Shown: positions 1 through 10,429 of the stretch, in pieces
Layout of the letters: each line of letters begins with the position of its first letter
How positions within the stretch are numbered: the first letter of the stretch is position 1
Origin: Takakia lepidozioides
Taxonomy: Eukaryota > Streptophyta > Takakiopsida > Takakiales > Takakiaceae
Direction of reading: 5' to 3'
DNA: 64,000 nucleotides
Assembly (NCBI GenBank): GCA_030704615.1
Contig: CM060733.1
Coordinates: 53,260,001-53,324,000 of the forward strand
Notes under the pieces: model-generated
Told to the model about the DNA's origin: nothing
What the model saw: only the letters and a program-made list of their open reading frames with translations
The model's database searches: none
Made by a program: the position numbers and the translations under genes

Positions 1-2150
1 CTATGCTCAAAAGAGCCGTTACGGTCTGCGGTCGTTAATGACCGTTTGCCTAACTACCTACACAACCTAAAAGGTTTGCTAAAAAGTGGCTCGTTGCAGT
101 GGTCGTGAGCCATAGTGGTAAACGGTCCACTAATCCCTCTATTGGTTAAAGCCGATGCTAACGTGGCCGTGTGATATCGTGGTTCACGGCTCACAGTTAC
201 TACACTACCCACTACTGCTCTCGTAGTAATGTACCCTTGTGCCGCCATTGGCTAAGTACCGCGTACTTCGTCGTCTCTGCCTGTGGCCCAGGTAGTGTAC
301 GTCCATCACTACCCGGTATGTCCCGTTGTGACCCTCGTTGTCTGTCCCTCGTAGCATAGCCGTTATCATTTATCCCCCCCCCCCCCTCTTTTGAAATTGT
401 GTCCGCACAATTTCGTCAGTTCCTGTGCTTGTTGTATCTCTTGGGGATGTAAGGTGGTGGTATGCCTGTTTGCAAGGTAGGAAGTGCGTCCCAAGATTGT
501 CGTGGTGGCAGCTTCTTGTTCCTGTTATCGTCACTGTCTTTCCAATCACCAGGTCTTGAAACTCTTGGTGAGACATTTCCACAGACATTAAAACATGCTG
601 CATCTTCACATCTCTATTGCCAACTATTTTCTTGTTGAAGTATTTGTCGTTTTGCACGGATTGTGAAAGACTGGCAGCTTCTTCTGTATGGAAAAAGAGA
701 AATATATCAGATCTTTGCTGAGTCCATTAATCTATGAGTGTAATGATGTTGATGTTCACATGTGGGGTGGCAGGGAGTCCTCCTGCTCAATAGAGTGCTT
801 ACAGGTCAGCATCACAGCCTTCAATATATTAGTGCCGCCCATACCACAATTGACTCGCAGCTGTGCTTTTTACTTCCAGGTTTCCATTGTGCCCAACTTT
901 CCTCATAAGTCATCTCCTACCACCTCTCCCATCATCCTATCATAGTCTGTAATGGACCTAGGCTTGTTGTGATGTCTACTATAATAGTCCACAGTAGGAG
1001 GTGGATGAGAAGAGCGACCAGGTGCACTCGCCCCATTGTAGACCGCCCGGAATGCATGGCCCAGTCTTGACCACCAGAACCCGGAACTGTGAAATGAGCA
1101 AAACGGTTTTGAAGTTTGTCAATACAACAGACATGCGGTCTTAGATATGAGACTAATCCCTCTCAACTCCGAAATGTAGAAAGATTAACAACTCGGCCAA
1201 CAAGTACGAGGTACTTCAAATCAAACCAATGTGAGAGGATGTGATAGTGCGATGATGTAATGTGTTTAGATACTGGTCGAAGCTTCGGTGCCTAAAGTAG
1301 GAAAGAGTCTGCACTCCTAGAGGCACGAAATGACACTCTTAGTGGTGAACAATGCAGTGAGTCCACACATTATGGGAGAACTACAGGTCTCGCTCAATAA
1401 GGATCCACAGGTCCTCTCTGAACCCAGCTCAGAGTCGGCAGTGTGAAGAATCTAGCGAAAGAGGCACTTGCAGGAATAATACGTTAAATACGTAGAGAGC
1501 CTCGACAAACACCTATAGATGCATGCTTGCCTCAGACCATCTATCAGCGCTGAAGTAACTAAAACGTTTAACCCGACCCTCATTTTGCAAATGCAGAAGA
1601 ACCAGAATTGCAACTAAATCAGCTCTGAAGTCACTTGGCGATGCAGGAACAAGGCGGACGATAATACTGGAGCGGAAAACTTGTGTCACATGATAATAGG
1701 CTTACCCAAACAACCGATGTGAGCTCCTCTATCACGGGTGGAACTTTGTAAGATCCCAGGGTTGCTAGAAGAACCACGAGCAGTCACAGGACTGTTCACA
1801 GCTCCGACCAGCTGCACCACATGGTTCTGTTCTTTGACGATTCTCCCTCTGTCTCCCCGAAGTCACGAAGATCTTGTAAACCACGAAGGGCGGAGGGTCA
1901 GAGCAAATATCCAATTTCAGGCCTGCAAAGAGAGCTACAGTAAACACTTGGATACACTGGAAGAGCCTCGGAAGGCTGCTACAGGGACAGTGGAAAGCTG
2001 ACGGGAGAGTGAAAGCTGCCATCGTAATTTGGGGGAGCTTTAAAGCCATCTCATCAGCACAAGGGACTACAGAGGTTCTTTTGGCATTCTAGACTTTGCG
2101 TAGATTATCTGACATGATGCTCGGTTTTGCACCATTTATTCCTTGCCCGC
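1..2150. other. Left flank without recognisable gene
   Basis: No open frame in this stretch resembles a known protein and none shows plausible plant exon structure. There is a run of C near 367-378 and otherwise unremarkable mixed sequence. It lies beyond the broken 3' end of retroelement A, so it may be old retroelement or host intergenic DNA; I cannot tell which. Confidence 0.5.
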
Positions 2151-2153
2151 CAT

Positions 2154-3667
2154 CTACCAACCCCACTGGGTTGGTACAAGAACCCACCCTGGAGGTACAT
2201 AGAGAAGTCCCTTGAAATAAAGTAAGTCATCTATGAACTCGAAGTCGTTCGTAACATGTGGGTTGTCTCGAGGTCGATTTAGTTGACTTCGTAGTGTCAT
2301 AGCGAATTGGTCGCTCTTCAGTGCTTCCTGAATCTCCTTTATGATCTCGGCATTGTCATAGGTGGATATGGATAGCATATTCAATTGGAGATTTGCTGGT
2401 TTCAAGATGATGGATTTCTGTTGGTCAAAAGCTGCATCCCCTTCATTTGCGCCAAGATACGATCGTCGAGAAAGAGCATCTGGTTTTCCTTGAAGGTTTT
2501 TACCTGAAAACTTGTATCAGTACATGGAGAAGAGAAGGAATGAAACTCATAGATCAGACCACTGTATGGACACATACTCCATCTCGCTTAACGTCAATTC
2601 AAAACACGAGCACTCATAAAATATTCGAGGTTTTTGTGATCGGTATAGACAGTGACCTGATGTTTAGCTCCCTCCAATAGATGACGTCACTCCTCAAAAG
2701 CATCGATAATCACTAGAAATTCTTTGTCATGGATTTTATAATTGATCTCCGCAGCGAAAAATTTGCGAGAACGAAAACCAACAGGGTGGAGTCGGCCATC
2801 TATACCGTATTGTGAGAGTATCGCGCCAAGTGCAAAGTCCGATGCATCTGCTTCTAAGAAGAATGGTTTAGATGGGTCTACATGTACAAGTATTGGAGCC
2901 GTTGTAAATGCCTGCTTCAGCCTTTTAAATGTCTGGTCAGCCTTCTCGTCCCATACAAATTTGTCCTTCCTTGTGAGTCGTGTCAATGGTGCAGCAATTT
3001 TGGAGTAGTCATTGATGAAGATTCTATAGAAATTTGCAAAACCCAGAAAACATTGTACATCTCGGACCGAAGTTGGTTTAATCCACTCGATGATGGTTTG
3101 TATTTTCTTCTGATCCATAAAGACGCCTTTGTCGGAAATAATGTAGCCCAGAAATTCGACCTCAGATTGATGGAAAAGACATTTCTCCAACTTGGCATAT
3201 AGTCATCTTTATCTTAATTTATCAAAGACAAGGCGTACATGGCGGCCATGTTCTTCTTCGTTCTGTGAAAATATCAAAATGTCGTCCAAATAGATGACTA
3301 CAAAGTCATCTAAAAATTCTCAAAAGATGTCATTCATCATATGTTGGAAAATCGCTGGAGCATTTGTAAGACCGAAAGGCATAACACTGTATTCAAAATG
3401 TCCATACCTTGTTCGAAAAGCTGTTTTCCATTCGTCTCCTTCTTTTATCCGTACAAGGTTATAAGCTCCTCTCAAGTCAATTTTGGTGAAAATCTTCGTT
3501 CGTCCCAGCTGGTCGAGAAGCCCAGAAATCAGCGGCAACGGATAACGATTCTTGATTGTGACTTTGTTGAGACCGCGATAGTCGACACACATGCGTAATG
3601 ATCCGTCCTTCTTTTTCACAAACAAGATAGGCGCCCTTGCGGGTGATTTGGAATGTCGGATGAAGTG
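2154..3667 (-). mobile_element. Element A, 3' portion: Ty3/gypsy RT, RNase H and start of integrase (decayed)
   Basis: Read on the minus strand, this is the pol region of a Ty3/gypsy retrotransposon. The RT block begins at the junction with element B (3667) with [12 protein letters not shown], followed by the palm motifs VDYRGLNK and [13 protein letters not shown]. The catalytic motif [11 protein letters not shown] lies near 3265-3300. Next come the connection and RNase H region (FLEADASDFALGAILSQYG near 2820-2880) and the start of the integrase zinc-binding region (LLYFKGLLYVPPG near 2180-2230). The frame has several stops and shifts, for example a TGA just before the YLDD block, so the element is dead. 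Coding sequence fades near 2150. The 5' continuation lies at 15180-16180, on the far side of element B. Confidence 0.9.
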
Positions 3668-4160
3668 TGTCGTGCGCATACATATCGCTACACAACTACA
3701 TCGCTGTCCAAAACCACACAACACATGTGCACACCACACACTAGTATACTACTAGTCCACCACTAGCCCAGCCACTAGGCTACAACTAGTCAGTCACTAG
3801 GCTGCCATTATGCTGCCCACTATGGCAGTCACTAGTCCACACAATGATAAAGAAGAAGAATACAAGCACAAGCTCACAAATCTGAAGCATAAACTCATGC
3901 ATATATAACCTCATCACTCAAATACAAGTCAAGCCAAGTGCACCCCACGCCATGGGGAATCCACACTACGGCGCCATAGCTAGGCGCGGTGAGGCTCAAC
4001 TCGAGAAAGATGAGCCTCCGCGCTTGCCGTGAAGATAACCACTCCAGGGCCTAAATCTGCCTTGACCCCTGGATTGACACTTGGGCCAATCCCAAATGTC
4101 AATATGTAAAAGCTAGCTATTTCCTAGCTAGTTTCACACTAGTGGTAAAATAACTTGACA
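3668..4160 (-). repeat. Element B 3' LTR (493 bp)
   Basis: On the minus strand the repeat starts TGTCAAGTTATT and ends GCGCACGACA, so it has TG...CA ends with inverted TGTC/GACA tips. It consists of a segment b (3846-4160), matched by the copy at the right end of the element (14864-15179), and a segment a (3668-3843), matched by 4163-4349. The outer edge abuts the AGTG target duplication. Confidence 0.8.
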
Positions 4161-4162
4161 GC

Positions 4163-4349
4163 TGTCGTGCGCATACATATCGCTACACAACTACATCGCT
4201 GTCCAAAACCACACAACACATGTGCACACCACACACTAGTATACTACTAGTCCACCACTAGCCCAGCCCTAGTCCAACCACTAGGCTACAACTAGTCAGT
4301 CACTAGGCTGCCACTATGCTGCCCACTATGGCAGTCACTAGTCCACACA
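4163..4349 (-). repeat. Extra copy of LTR segment a between polypurine tract and 3' LTR
   Basis: This 187 bp segment repeats 3668-3843 almost exactly, apart from one short insertion of about 12 bp. It sits directly after the polypurine tract and is joined to the LTR through the dinucleotide GC, so the joint reads GACA-GC-TGTC. That is the form expected where two LTR ends meet. Element C has the same arrangement with a different sequence. Confidence 0.75.
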
Positions 4350-4351
4350 AT

Positions 4352-4364
4352 CGCCCCCCTAGCT
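4352..4364 (-). other. Polypurine tract of element B
   Basis: On the minus strand this reads AGCTAGGGGGGCG, immediately before the repeat that begins TGTGTGGACTAG. Element C carries the same tract at 19459-19471, also followed by a TGTG-starting repeat. A G-rich tract just upstream of LTR sequence is the usual plus-strand primer of LTR retrotransposons. Confidence 0.75.
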
Positions 4365-4608
4365 GGTGCTTAGGTCCCTCTAAGTCAGGTAGCCACAAGA
4401 TGTGATAGTGACCATAGCCTCACTAAGTCCTCCACCATTATCCCTACTACACTCAAACTCGATAGATCAAGAGGCCGGGTGCAAGAGTTGCCCCATCATT
4501 AGTCGCCGTCTTGCAACCTGTGAACTTGAGCTTGGGATCTCATGTATTGACTCCTATGAGCTTGGCCTCCCATGTCTTGTTAGCTGCCTCCAGTCATGTC
4601 CACTGCCA

Positions 4609-4757
4609 CTATCCCAAGCAGTGTGGACACAACCAATCTCCGTCAGGAACCTTCTCAAGAGGTGGTGTCAAGCATCCCATATGCCAACCCCTTGAGCATC
4701 GATCACACACCAGCATGGTGGCTGCCCCTTTGGCAGACCCACAGAGCATGCACCTCA
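4609..4757 (-). CDS. PHD finger at the C-terminus of element B integrase
   Basis: This is the last about 48 residues of the open frame 4609-5235. The spacing is a textbook C4HC3 PHD finger: Cys162-x2-Cys165-x11-Cys177-x2-Cys180-x4-His185-x2-Cys188-x14-Cys203-x2-Cys206 of that frame. It keeps the conserved Trp before the penultimate Cys pair and the TPPLEKVPDGDWLCPHC ending typical of histone-tail-reading PHD fingers in chromatin proteins. It follows the integrase C-terminal SH3-like region (FSPGDYVYLQQ...VILRVREVLPSG). That is where chromoviruses carry a chromodomain, so a role in directing integration to particular chromatin is likely by analogy; the histone ligand is unknown. Confidence 0.9.
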
Positions 4758-6024
4758 AACCTGCAGGTACCACTGCCAAGTTTGGGTCAACTCTGCCATC
4801 GACATTGGGAAGGTGACATGGCGCACAATTACGCACATGGTCCTTCCAAGTCATGCCATCCCGACCCTCCAAGATCAGGACCCCTGAGGGCAACACCTCT
4901 CGAACCCTCAGAATAACACGCCCTGCAGTAACATCCAGAGTCGTAGGAGCAGTCTGCTGCAAATAAACATAGTCACCAGGGCTAAACCTCCGAACCCCAG
5001 GACGATATCCTCCACCACGTATAGTGGCATACCTCAACGTATCACGGTGCTGTGCAATGGCAAGGTTCTCAAAAGCCATGGGCATGACTTTCTTGAACAA
5101 CTCTGCACGCTGATCACATGCACGTACCCACACGTCCGGATCGTCAAGGTTAAGGACTTGAGCAGTGTCCCTACGAATGGCTGCAGGCAAATCCGGCTCG
5201 GCCAAAGAGAAGGAAATATGGTGAGAAGGAGGCAAGTGATGCTTGTTTGCTGAACCTGTAGCCCATGGCTAACCAAGGAACCTGAAGATCCCAATCTCCT
5301 AGGTGTCCCTTCTGCAAGCCATACTTGCGCAAACCCTCTTCACCGTCTGAACAACTCTCTCTGCTAAGCCATCGGCCTCAGGATGATCCGAGAAGTGGTG
5401 CGGTGGTCTATCAAGGCTTTATCACACAAAGCCTGAAACTCCCCCAAGAACTCTCCCTTGGTCCGTGAGTACTCAGCTGGAGCACCAAATCGGCTAAGCA
5501 CACGATCCAAGAATGCATACGCAGCCCCCTCACTAGCCTTGTCAGGCAATGGAACCAACTCAATCCCTTGGAGAAGTGCTCCACCATCACCAACACATAT
5601 CTGTGGTGGCGCATAGTCAGTGGCAACGGTCCTGCGAAGTCAAGACTCCACCTGTAGCCCAATCCCATGATTGGTAAAGGATGCAACTGTGGTGTAGGGG
5701 CGTTGAATGAAGCACGCACCCTGTCACACACCATGCACCTAGCCACAAACTGTTGCACCTCTGTATGCATACCACGCCACCAATACTGCCCCTGCAGTAA
5801 ACTGTGAGTGCGTCGCACTCCAAAATGCCCAACTCCTCATGGGCATGCCGCACTAACCGTGCACGCTGTGTGGGGTGAGGCACAATCCTCACCCGACCAT
5901 CCTCCCACACTCGAAGTAGGTGTATCCCCTCCCACTTGAACCTCTTGGCTCGTTGCAGGATCCGATCCCTCTCCCTGGCAGTCACAATGGCTGCCGTGTC
6001 TCCCGTGCGGAGGTAGTCCAACAC
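4758..6024 (-). pseudogene. Element B integrase (zinc-binding, catalytic core and C-terminal parts; frameshifted)
   Basis: The HHCC zinc-binding module is split by frameshifts: RLVRHAHEELG near 5840-5880 and FVARCMVCDRVRASF near 5710-5750. The first catalytic Asp lies in YRWSLDFAGPLP near 5620-5650. The second, in the expected TDQG context, is displaced by a one-base deletion near 5465-5480. The catalytic Glu lies in DGLAERVVQTVK near 5320-5370. The C-terminal part has the DLPAAIRR and GDYVYLQQ blocks common to Ty3/gypsy integrases. Several shifts between 5300 and 5830 mean no single product can be made from this copy. The related element C shows the same order. Confidence 0.88.
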
Positions 6025-6100
6025 AGCCGAATCCTCATGTATATCTCTGGCACCACCTAGCTCATCACTAGCTCAGGGTCCTCAGACACTCCGTCTACAG

Positions 6101-6805
6101 TCATCCCTGTTGTAGGTCCAATCTGACCTCCCGATGCCAAGATACACAAAAATGCAGATGCGTGCCATCCGGCACCATCTCCTCGTCCGTCTCACCATGC
6201 CACCGAGCTCCAGTGTCATCCTGCTGGCTCATGCATGGATTGCGACTCAATCCATCCGCATCCCGATTGACCAAACCCGGTCGATGCACAACCTGAAAGT
6301 CATACTCCTGGAGTATAAGTGCCCACCGTGCAAGCTTCCCCGTAAGCTTGTCTGACTCCATCAACCACTTGAGTGGCTGGTGATCCGTGACAAGGGTGAA
6401 AAGATTGCCGTATAGATAGCACCTGAAGTGTGCCACGGCCCACACTGCAGCTAAGCACTCTCCCTCATATGAGCTGTACTTAGCCTCTGCAGCGTTGTTC
6501 GAGCGGCTAGCGTAAGCCACTACGAACTCTCTTCCCTCATCATCCACTGTGTGAGCACCGCTCCAAGCCCCAGCATGCTCCAATCCGTATGCAGCTGAAA
6601 GGGACGCCCCCTGATAGGTCGTCTCAAGATAGGCGCCGGTCAACCTCGCCTTGAGCTCTTGAAAAGCTCGTTCCTGCTCATCTTCCCACTGCCACTCCTG
6701 GTCCACCTTGGTCAGCTTGGTTAGAGCCTTTGCAATGGTACTAAATCCCTTGACAAACCGTCTATAATAGTTTGCCAACCCCATGAAAGCTCGAACTCGG
6801 CTCAC
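6101..6805 (-). CDS. Element B RT connection and RNase H
   Basis: One 234-codon open frame. It starts with MSRVRAFMGLANYYRRFVKG, the RT thumb/connection motif of Ty3/gypsy elements. It continues through the RNase H region with YSSYEGECLAAVWAV (the catalytic Glu strand), LFTLVTDHQPLKWLM (the TDH motif) and GLVNRDADGLSRNP (the terminal Asp motif). The stretch at about residues 56-80 looks partly rearranged compared with element C, where a normal first RNase H strand would be expected. RNase H removes the RNA template during cDNA synthesis. Confidence 0.9.
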   Translation of the reverse strand: MSRVRAFMGLANYYRRFVKGFSTIAKALTKLTKVDQEWQWEDEQERAFQELKARLTGAYLETTYQGASLSAAYGLEHAGAWSGAHTVDDEGREFVVAYASRSNNAAEAKYSSYEGECLAAVWAVAHFRCYLYGNLFTLVTDHQPLKWLMESDKLTGKLARWALILQEYDFQVVHRPGLVNRDADGLSRNPCMSQQDDTGARWHGETDEEMVPDGTHLHFCVSWHREVRLDLQQG

Positions 6806-6870
6806 ATCGTGGGGCGTGGAATTTGTGCAATGGCCTCTACCTTAGTCTGCTGTACCCCCAATCCTCCATA

Positions 6871-7560
6871 TCATGTGACCCAGATACTCAATCTGGTTGT
6901 GGAAAAACTTGCACTTCCCGGATGCAACTTCAATCCGTGCGCTCTCAAGCGCTCCAATACCACCTGAAGGTGTCTCTCATGCTCCTCCATCGTAACACTA
7001 AAGATGATGATGTCATCTATGTAGCACCGAGCAAAGTCCACCCCTGCTAGAATCCTATCCATGACTCTCTGAAACTCTGCAGGAGCATTCTTAAGCCCAA
7101 ATGGTAAGAACCGCCACTGATATAGGCAATCCTTGCCGTGCTCATTGATCCCCCAGAATGCCGTCTTGCTTGTCCGCCTCCTTGATTGGCAACTGGTGAT
7201 ATCCGGATCGTAAATCCAAAGTGCTAAAGGCTTAGCATGCCCGATGGCATCAAAGATCTCCTCTGGTGTTGGCATGGCATACTTATCGGACTTGGTCTGA
7301 CGATTTACAGGCCGGTAATCACCGCACATACGTCTCTCCGTCCAATTGCCATAGACATCCTTCTTGGCTGGCATCACTGTGGCTGAAGCATACTCTCCAC
7401 CAGAGAGCTCCACCAAACCTGCCTCCCAGAGATCTTGAGTCCTCATCTGAATCAAAGACCTCTCCATGTCACTGTATCTATAGGGTCTCCGAAAGATTGG
7501 CGTGTCAGTGGCCAACTCAATACGGATCTCTTGACCCTTCAGTGCTCCCAAGTCCTTCAA
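6871..7560 (-). CDS. Element B reverse transcriptase
   Basis: A 229-codon open frame containing the Ty3/gypsy RT fingers and palm. It has a DMERSLIQ block, then MPAKKDVYGNWTERRMCGDY and RPVNRQT, then FLPFGLKNAPAEFQRVMDRI. The catalytic motif FARCYIDDIIIFS is of the YIDD form. A short segment near 7180-7220 is out of frame compared with element C (the LDLRSGYHQLPI region is corrupted), and the end near 6871-6900 is shifted. The product would copy the element's RNA into DNA. Start is arbitrary, because in these elements RT is released from a polyprotein. Confidence 0.92.
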   Translation of the reverse strand: MKDLGALKGQEIRIELATDTPIFRRPYRYSDMERSLIQMRTQDLWEAGLVELSGGEYASATVMPAKKDVYGNWTERRMCGDYRPVNRQTKSDKYAMPTPEEIFDAIGHAKPLALWIYDPDITSCQSRRRTSKTAFWGINEHGKDCLYQWRFLPFGLKNAPAEFQRVMDRILAGVDFARCYIDDIIIFSVTMEEHERHLQVVLERLRAHGLKLHPGSASFSTTRLSIWVT

Positions 7561-7989
7561 ACTGAAGGCAAAGCAATTCCTGTAAGCCCTCAGGAACCGC
7601 CGTATACGTCGTCTCTCTCCTCCGGTGACAATGGGTCCAATGTCAGGCTCCCAATTGTCCTCCGTAACTACAACCTTAAGTCCAGTGGGCTTAGAGGTAG
7701 AGGACGCGTCCCGTGGTTGCTATGCTGCAACCTCTTGAGCAGTACTCCCCTGCTCAGTCAATGACAAGCCTCATCCTGCCCCATCATCTCATGAGGACCT
7801 CCTCAACCGAGAAGAATCCCCAACCTCATCCATCACAGCCGCCTTGGCTGCCAACTCCCTCTGAACCTCGAGCACCTCCCACGTGTGCCATGGATGCATG
7901 CACCCCGTGGTCCTCACATGCTCGCCCCCACTCACTGCTGTACCGTCTCGGTAGGCAGAGAGACCATTGAGGGAAGTGTACTCCGCACT

Positions 7990-8972
7990 CTGCGTTGCTC
8001 AGCAGAGCCAAGCTGATAATCCAGGTCAAGCAATTGAGATCCATTGCTTGCCCCAACACTTGACGACGTGATGCCTCAGAAAGAGACGACACCGCGTGGT
8101 ACCAGTGGTAAAACCCATTGCCCGCTCACGCTCGTCAGCATTAGGCTCCACTAACTGCTGCAACTGAGCATCCCACAGGAGGCCAGGTCCACTATCCCGG
8201 AAAGCATGCGATCCTGGGAAGCTGAGCAGTGTAGGTAATGCTGCTCGTGGTTGACCCACCTTGTTGACCACTGCCAAAGGCGAACGGTCATCGTGTCTCA
8301 CACGCTGAGACTGCCTCCCTGTCCAGAATGTTATCCACTGTGAGATGTGCTGGCCGCTGCACCCCATCAAATGCACGCTTGAGCAGTGGGTGGCATCAAG
8401 TTAGTCCACCATAGCCGTGGACGATGAGCCCGTGACCCCACTGTAGCTGCATCTAGCAACACTGCTGACCCAAGCCACGACCGGACTTGATGCACACTGG
8501 CCATCACCCTGGCCCGAGAATCGCCCATCAGTGGCACATTCTCCAAGATGTATGCTGGAGATACAGCTTGATGAAGCTGCAAGTGGCGCAAAACCCGCAC
8601 CATCTCCCAAAACAGACCCGACCTCGAGTCTCGCAATCCATTGCCATGCCCGGCTGATGAATGCCCTTGGCAGGGCCAACCTGCCACTACCAGATCAATG
8701 GAGCCAACCCGCTCCAAATCCTGCGCCCCCAGCAACGAAATGTCTGCTGGCAAGGCCTGCTGATATCCACGAATTGCAGACACCGACAACAACTCAGGGT
8801 ACCGCTGCACCAACTGAGCAACATGGCGAAGTGAAACGCGTCGTGCAGTCTCATCCCTCTCCACATACAGGTAACGCCGAACTCGTACACCTGCCTGTAA
8901 CACAGCAGCCAATCCGGTGCTGATCCCGCCAAACAAGTCCAGAAGACAAATGCCTTCATCCGGATACTGCCA
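7990..8972 (-). CDS. Cytosine-5 DNA methyltransferase domain (DNMT3-like) inside element B pol
   Basis: This domain follows the protease in the same frame (frame 8367-9584, residues about 205-405) and continues in shifted frames to about 7990. Motif I is GICLLDLFGGISTG (residues 211-224), with the acidic VERDE strand after it. Motif IV is AGWPCQGHSSAG with the catalytic Cys305. Motif VI is ILENV (346-350) and motif VIII is SRAHRPRLWWTN (384-395). After two frameshifts (near 8365 and 8290) come a motif IX-like RAALPTLLSF and a motif X-like RRQVLGQAMDLN. The order I-IV-VI-VIII-IX-X is canonical, unlike the permuted plant DRM enzymes. The ENV, AHRPRLWW and RRQVLG blocks resemble DNMT3 more than DNMT1/MET1. 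It would transfer methyl groups from SAM to cytosine; target and activity are unknown, and the frameshifts inactivate this copy. Confidence 0.9.
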
Positions 8973-9922
8973 CACAATAGGTGTGGTGTCCAATGGAGAC
9001 AATTGAGGTGGTCCTGGTGCAATCCCCACACTCTCCTCCTCTCCTGACGGTACAAAAGCCTCCACCCAGGCTTGTTGCACCCGTCGATCAGCATCCCGCT
9101 GCAAATCCTTGCTCGTGCCCCACAATGGAGTCTGAGCAACCATGGTAGGCAACTCCGCCATACCATACATGTCATCCTGCTCTCCCGGAGGTGGTACATC
9201 CTCTGAATGAGCATTGCCCTCAAGCAACTCTCTAGGCCAACTCACTGCCGCTGTGAATGCTGCTAGTGTCGGCATCTTGCCTCGCTGGGCAACCGCAACT
9301 CCTCCTATGAACGTCACAGGGAGCTGCACACGCCGGCCCTCCCCTGACTGCCATGCAGGCCTATAGGAAGCTGACTCCTCCCAAAAATCCAGGGTGAAGC
9401 CCATGGGGTACAACACTGCCCCACCAACCAGGACATCGTATGAGACTGCGTCTGTCACAATGGCCTTGGCTCGCATCACTGAGCCATCTGTAGGGTGATC
9501 CGGCCGTAGTCTGATAGCCAACTCACGCCGTGTCATGCCCGAGCCTGCTCCGATCCCAGAGACGTCTGTATCTGGAAAGGACAAGGCTCCATATCCGCCT
9601 CCGTGAGGCCCAAGCCTGCAATAGCAGCTCTGCCCAGCATCAATGGCTGAGCTCCCGAGTCCAACAAGACCCGCAGTGGCCGGTACCTCTTGCCTGCCGG
9701 TCCACTCAAACAGAAAATGCCATCCTGGTTGTCTAACATGACAACTCCAGGTGTCACCATGGCGCGCTCAATGGCTGGCCTAGCTGGCAGCTCCATCAAC
9801 CTGGCAGCTGCAGCTTGCCATGGCGCCGCCGTGGCAGTCTTGACCCTCAAATCCGAGGATCCCTCCGGCACTACACCTCCCACTATCTCCCGCAGAAGAT
9901 GAAGTAACCTCCCCACTCTCAC
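8973..9922 (-). CDS. Element B retropepsin-type protease and linker to methyltransferase
   Basis: The frame 9533-9922 contains the aspartic protease active site PLRVLLDSGAQPLMLG (catalytic Asp88 in DSGA). After a frame change near 9550, the frame 8367-9584 continues with a second protease strand (AIVTDAVSYDVLVGGAVLYPMGF), equivalent to the DVLLG strand that closes retropepsin folds. A linker of about 130 residues, rich in Pro, Gly and Glu, separates it from the methyltransferase. The protease normally cleaves the Gag-Pol polyprotein. Because the MTase lies directly downstream in the same frame, it was probably made as part of Pol. Confidence 0.82.
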
Positions 9923-10429
9923 AGAGTGTAGCTGCCAGCCTGAACACCTCAGCTGGTCTTACCCCGGCGTCGCAATCATGGTAGCCGAGAACAATGGAGC
10001 CTGGCACACAGATGTGGCCGCTCCTAGCAGCACACTAGCTGCCGTAGCCTTGGCAACACTAGGTAGTGGTGCTACCCGTGTAGCTCTCCCCAATGGCATA
10101 GTAACCTCCGCCTCGGTAACAGTCGGGCGAGAACTAGGTGCCATGGATGGCGTCGACACTGTCTCCGCCAATGTGAATGACTGAGGAAGCCTAGCCCTGA
10201 CGGCTTGCCTCCCCACGCTGTGGATCCAACTCCACCTCTGCACCTCGTGGCTCAGGAACTCGTGCTGCTCCTCGAGTCACGGCTGCAGCAGACTCCACCT
10301 GCACTAGTGGTAGTGCTGCTCCACACATGAATCCCATGCCTCCCATATCTCCTCCCTCAGGAGCAGGAGGTGGACCATCCGGCCTTAGAGCCGGTACCAC
10401 CTGAGCTGTAGCCATGGCAGCGAGCCCTC

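Noticed and set aside
54-945. Short open frames in the first kilobase
   Set aside because: Low similarity to any family and comparable frames on both strands; nothing distinguishes them from chance.
4609-4757. PHD finger captured from the nearby ATX-like gene
   Set aside because: Its loop lengths and the TPPLEKVP ending differ from both ATX PHD fingers, and the related element C already carries it, so the acquisition is older than this locus.
7990-9584. Methyltransferase as bacterial contamination or a restriction-modification gene
   Set aside because: It is in frame with a retropepsin and flanked by Gag and RT of the same element, all within one insertion that has target duplications in plant DNA.
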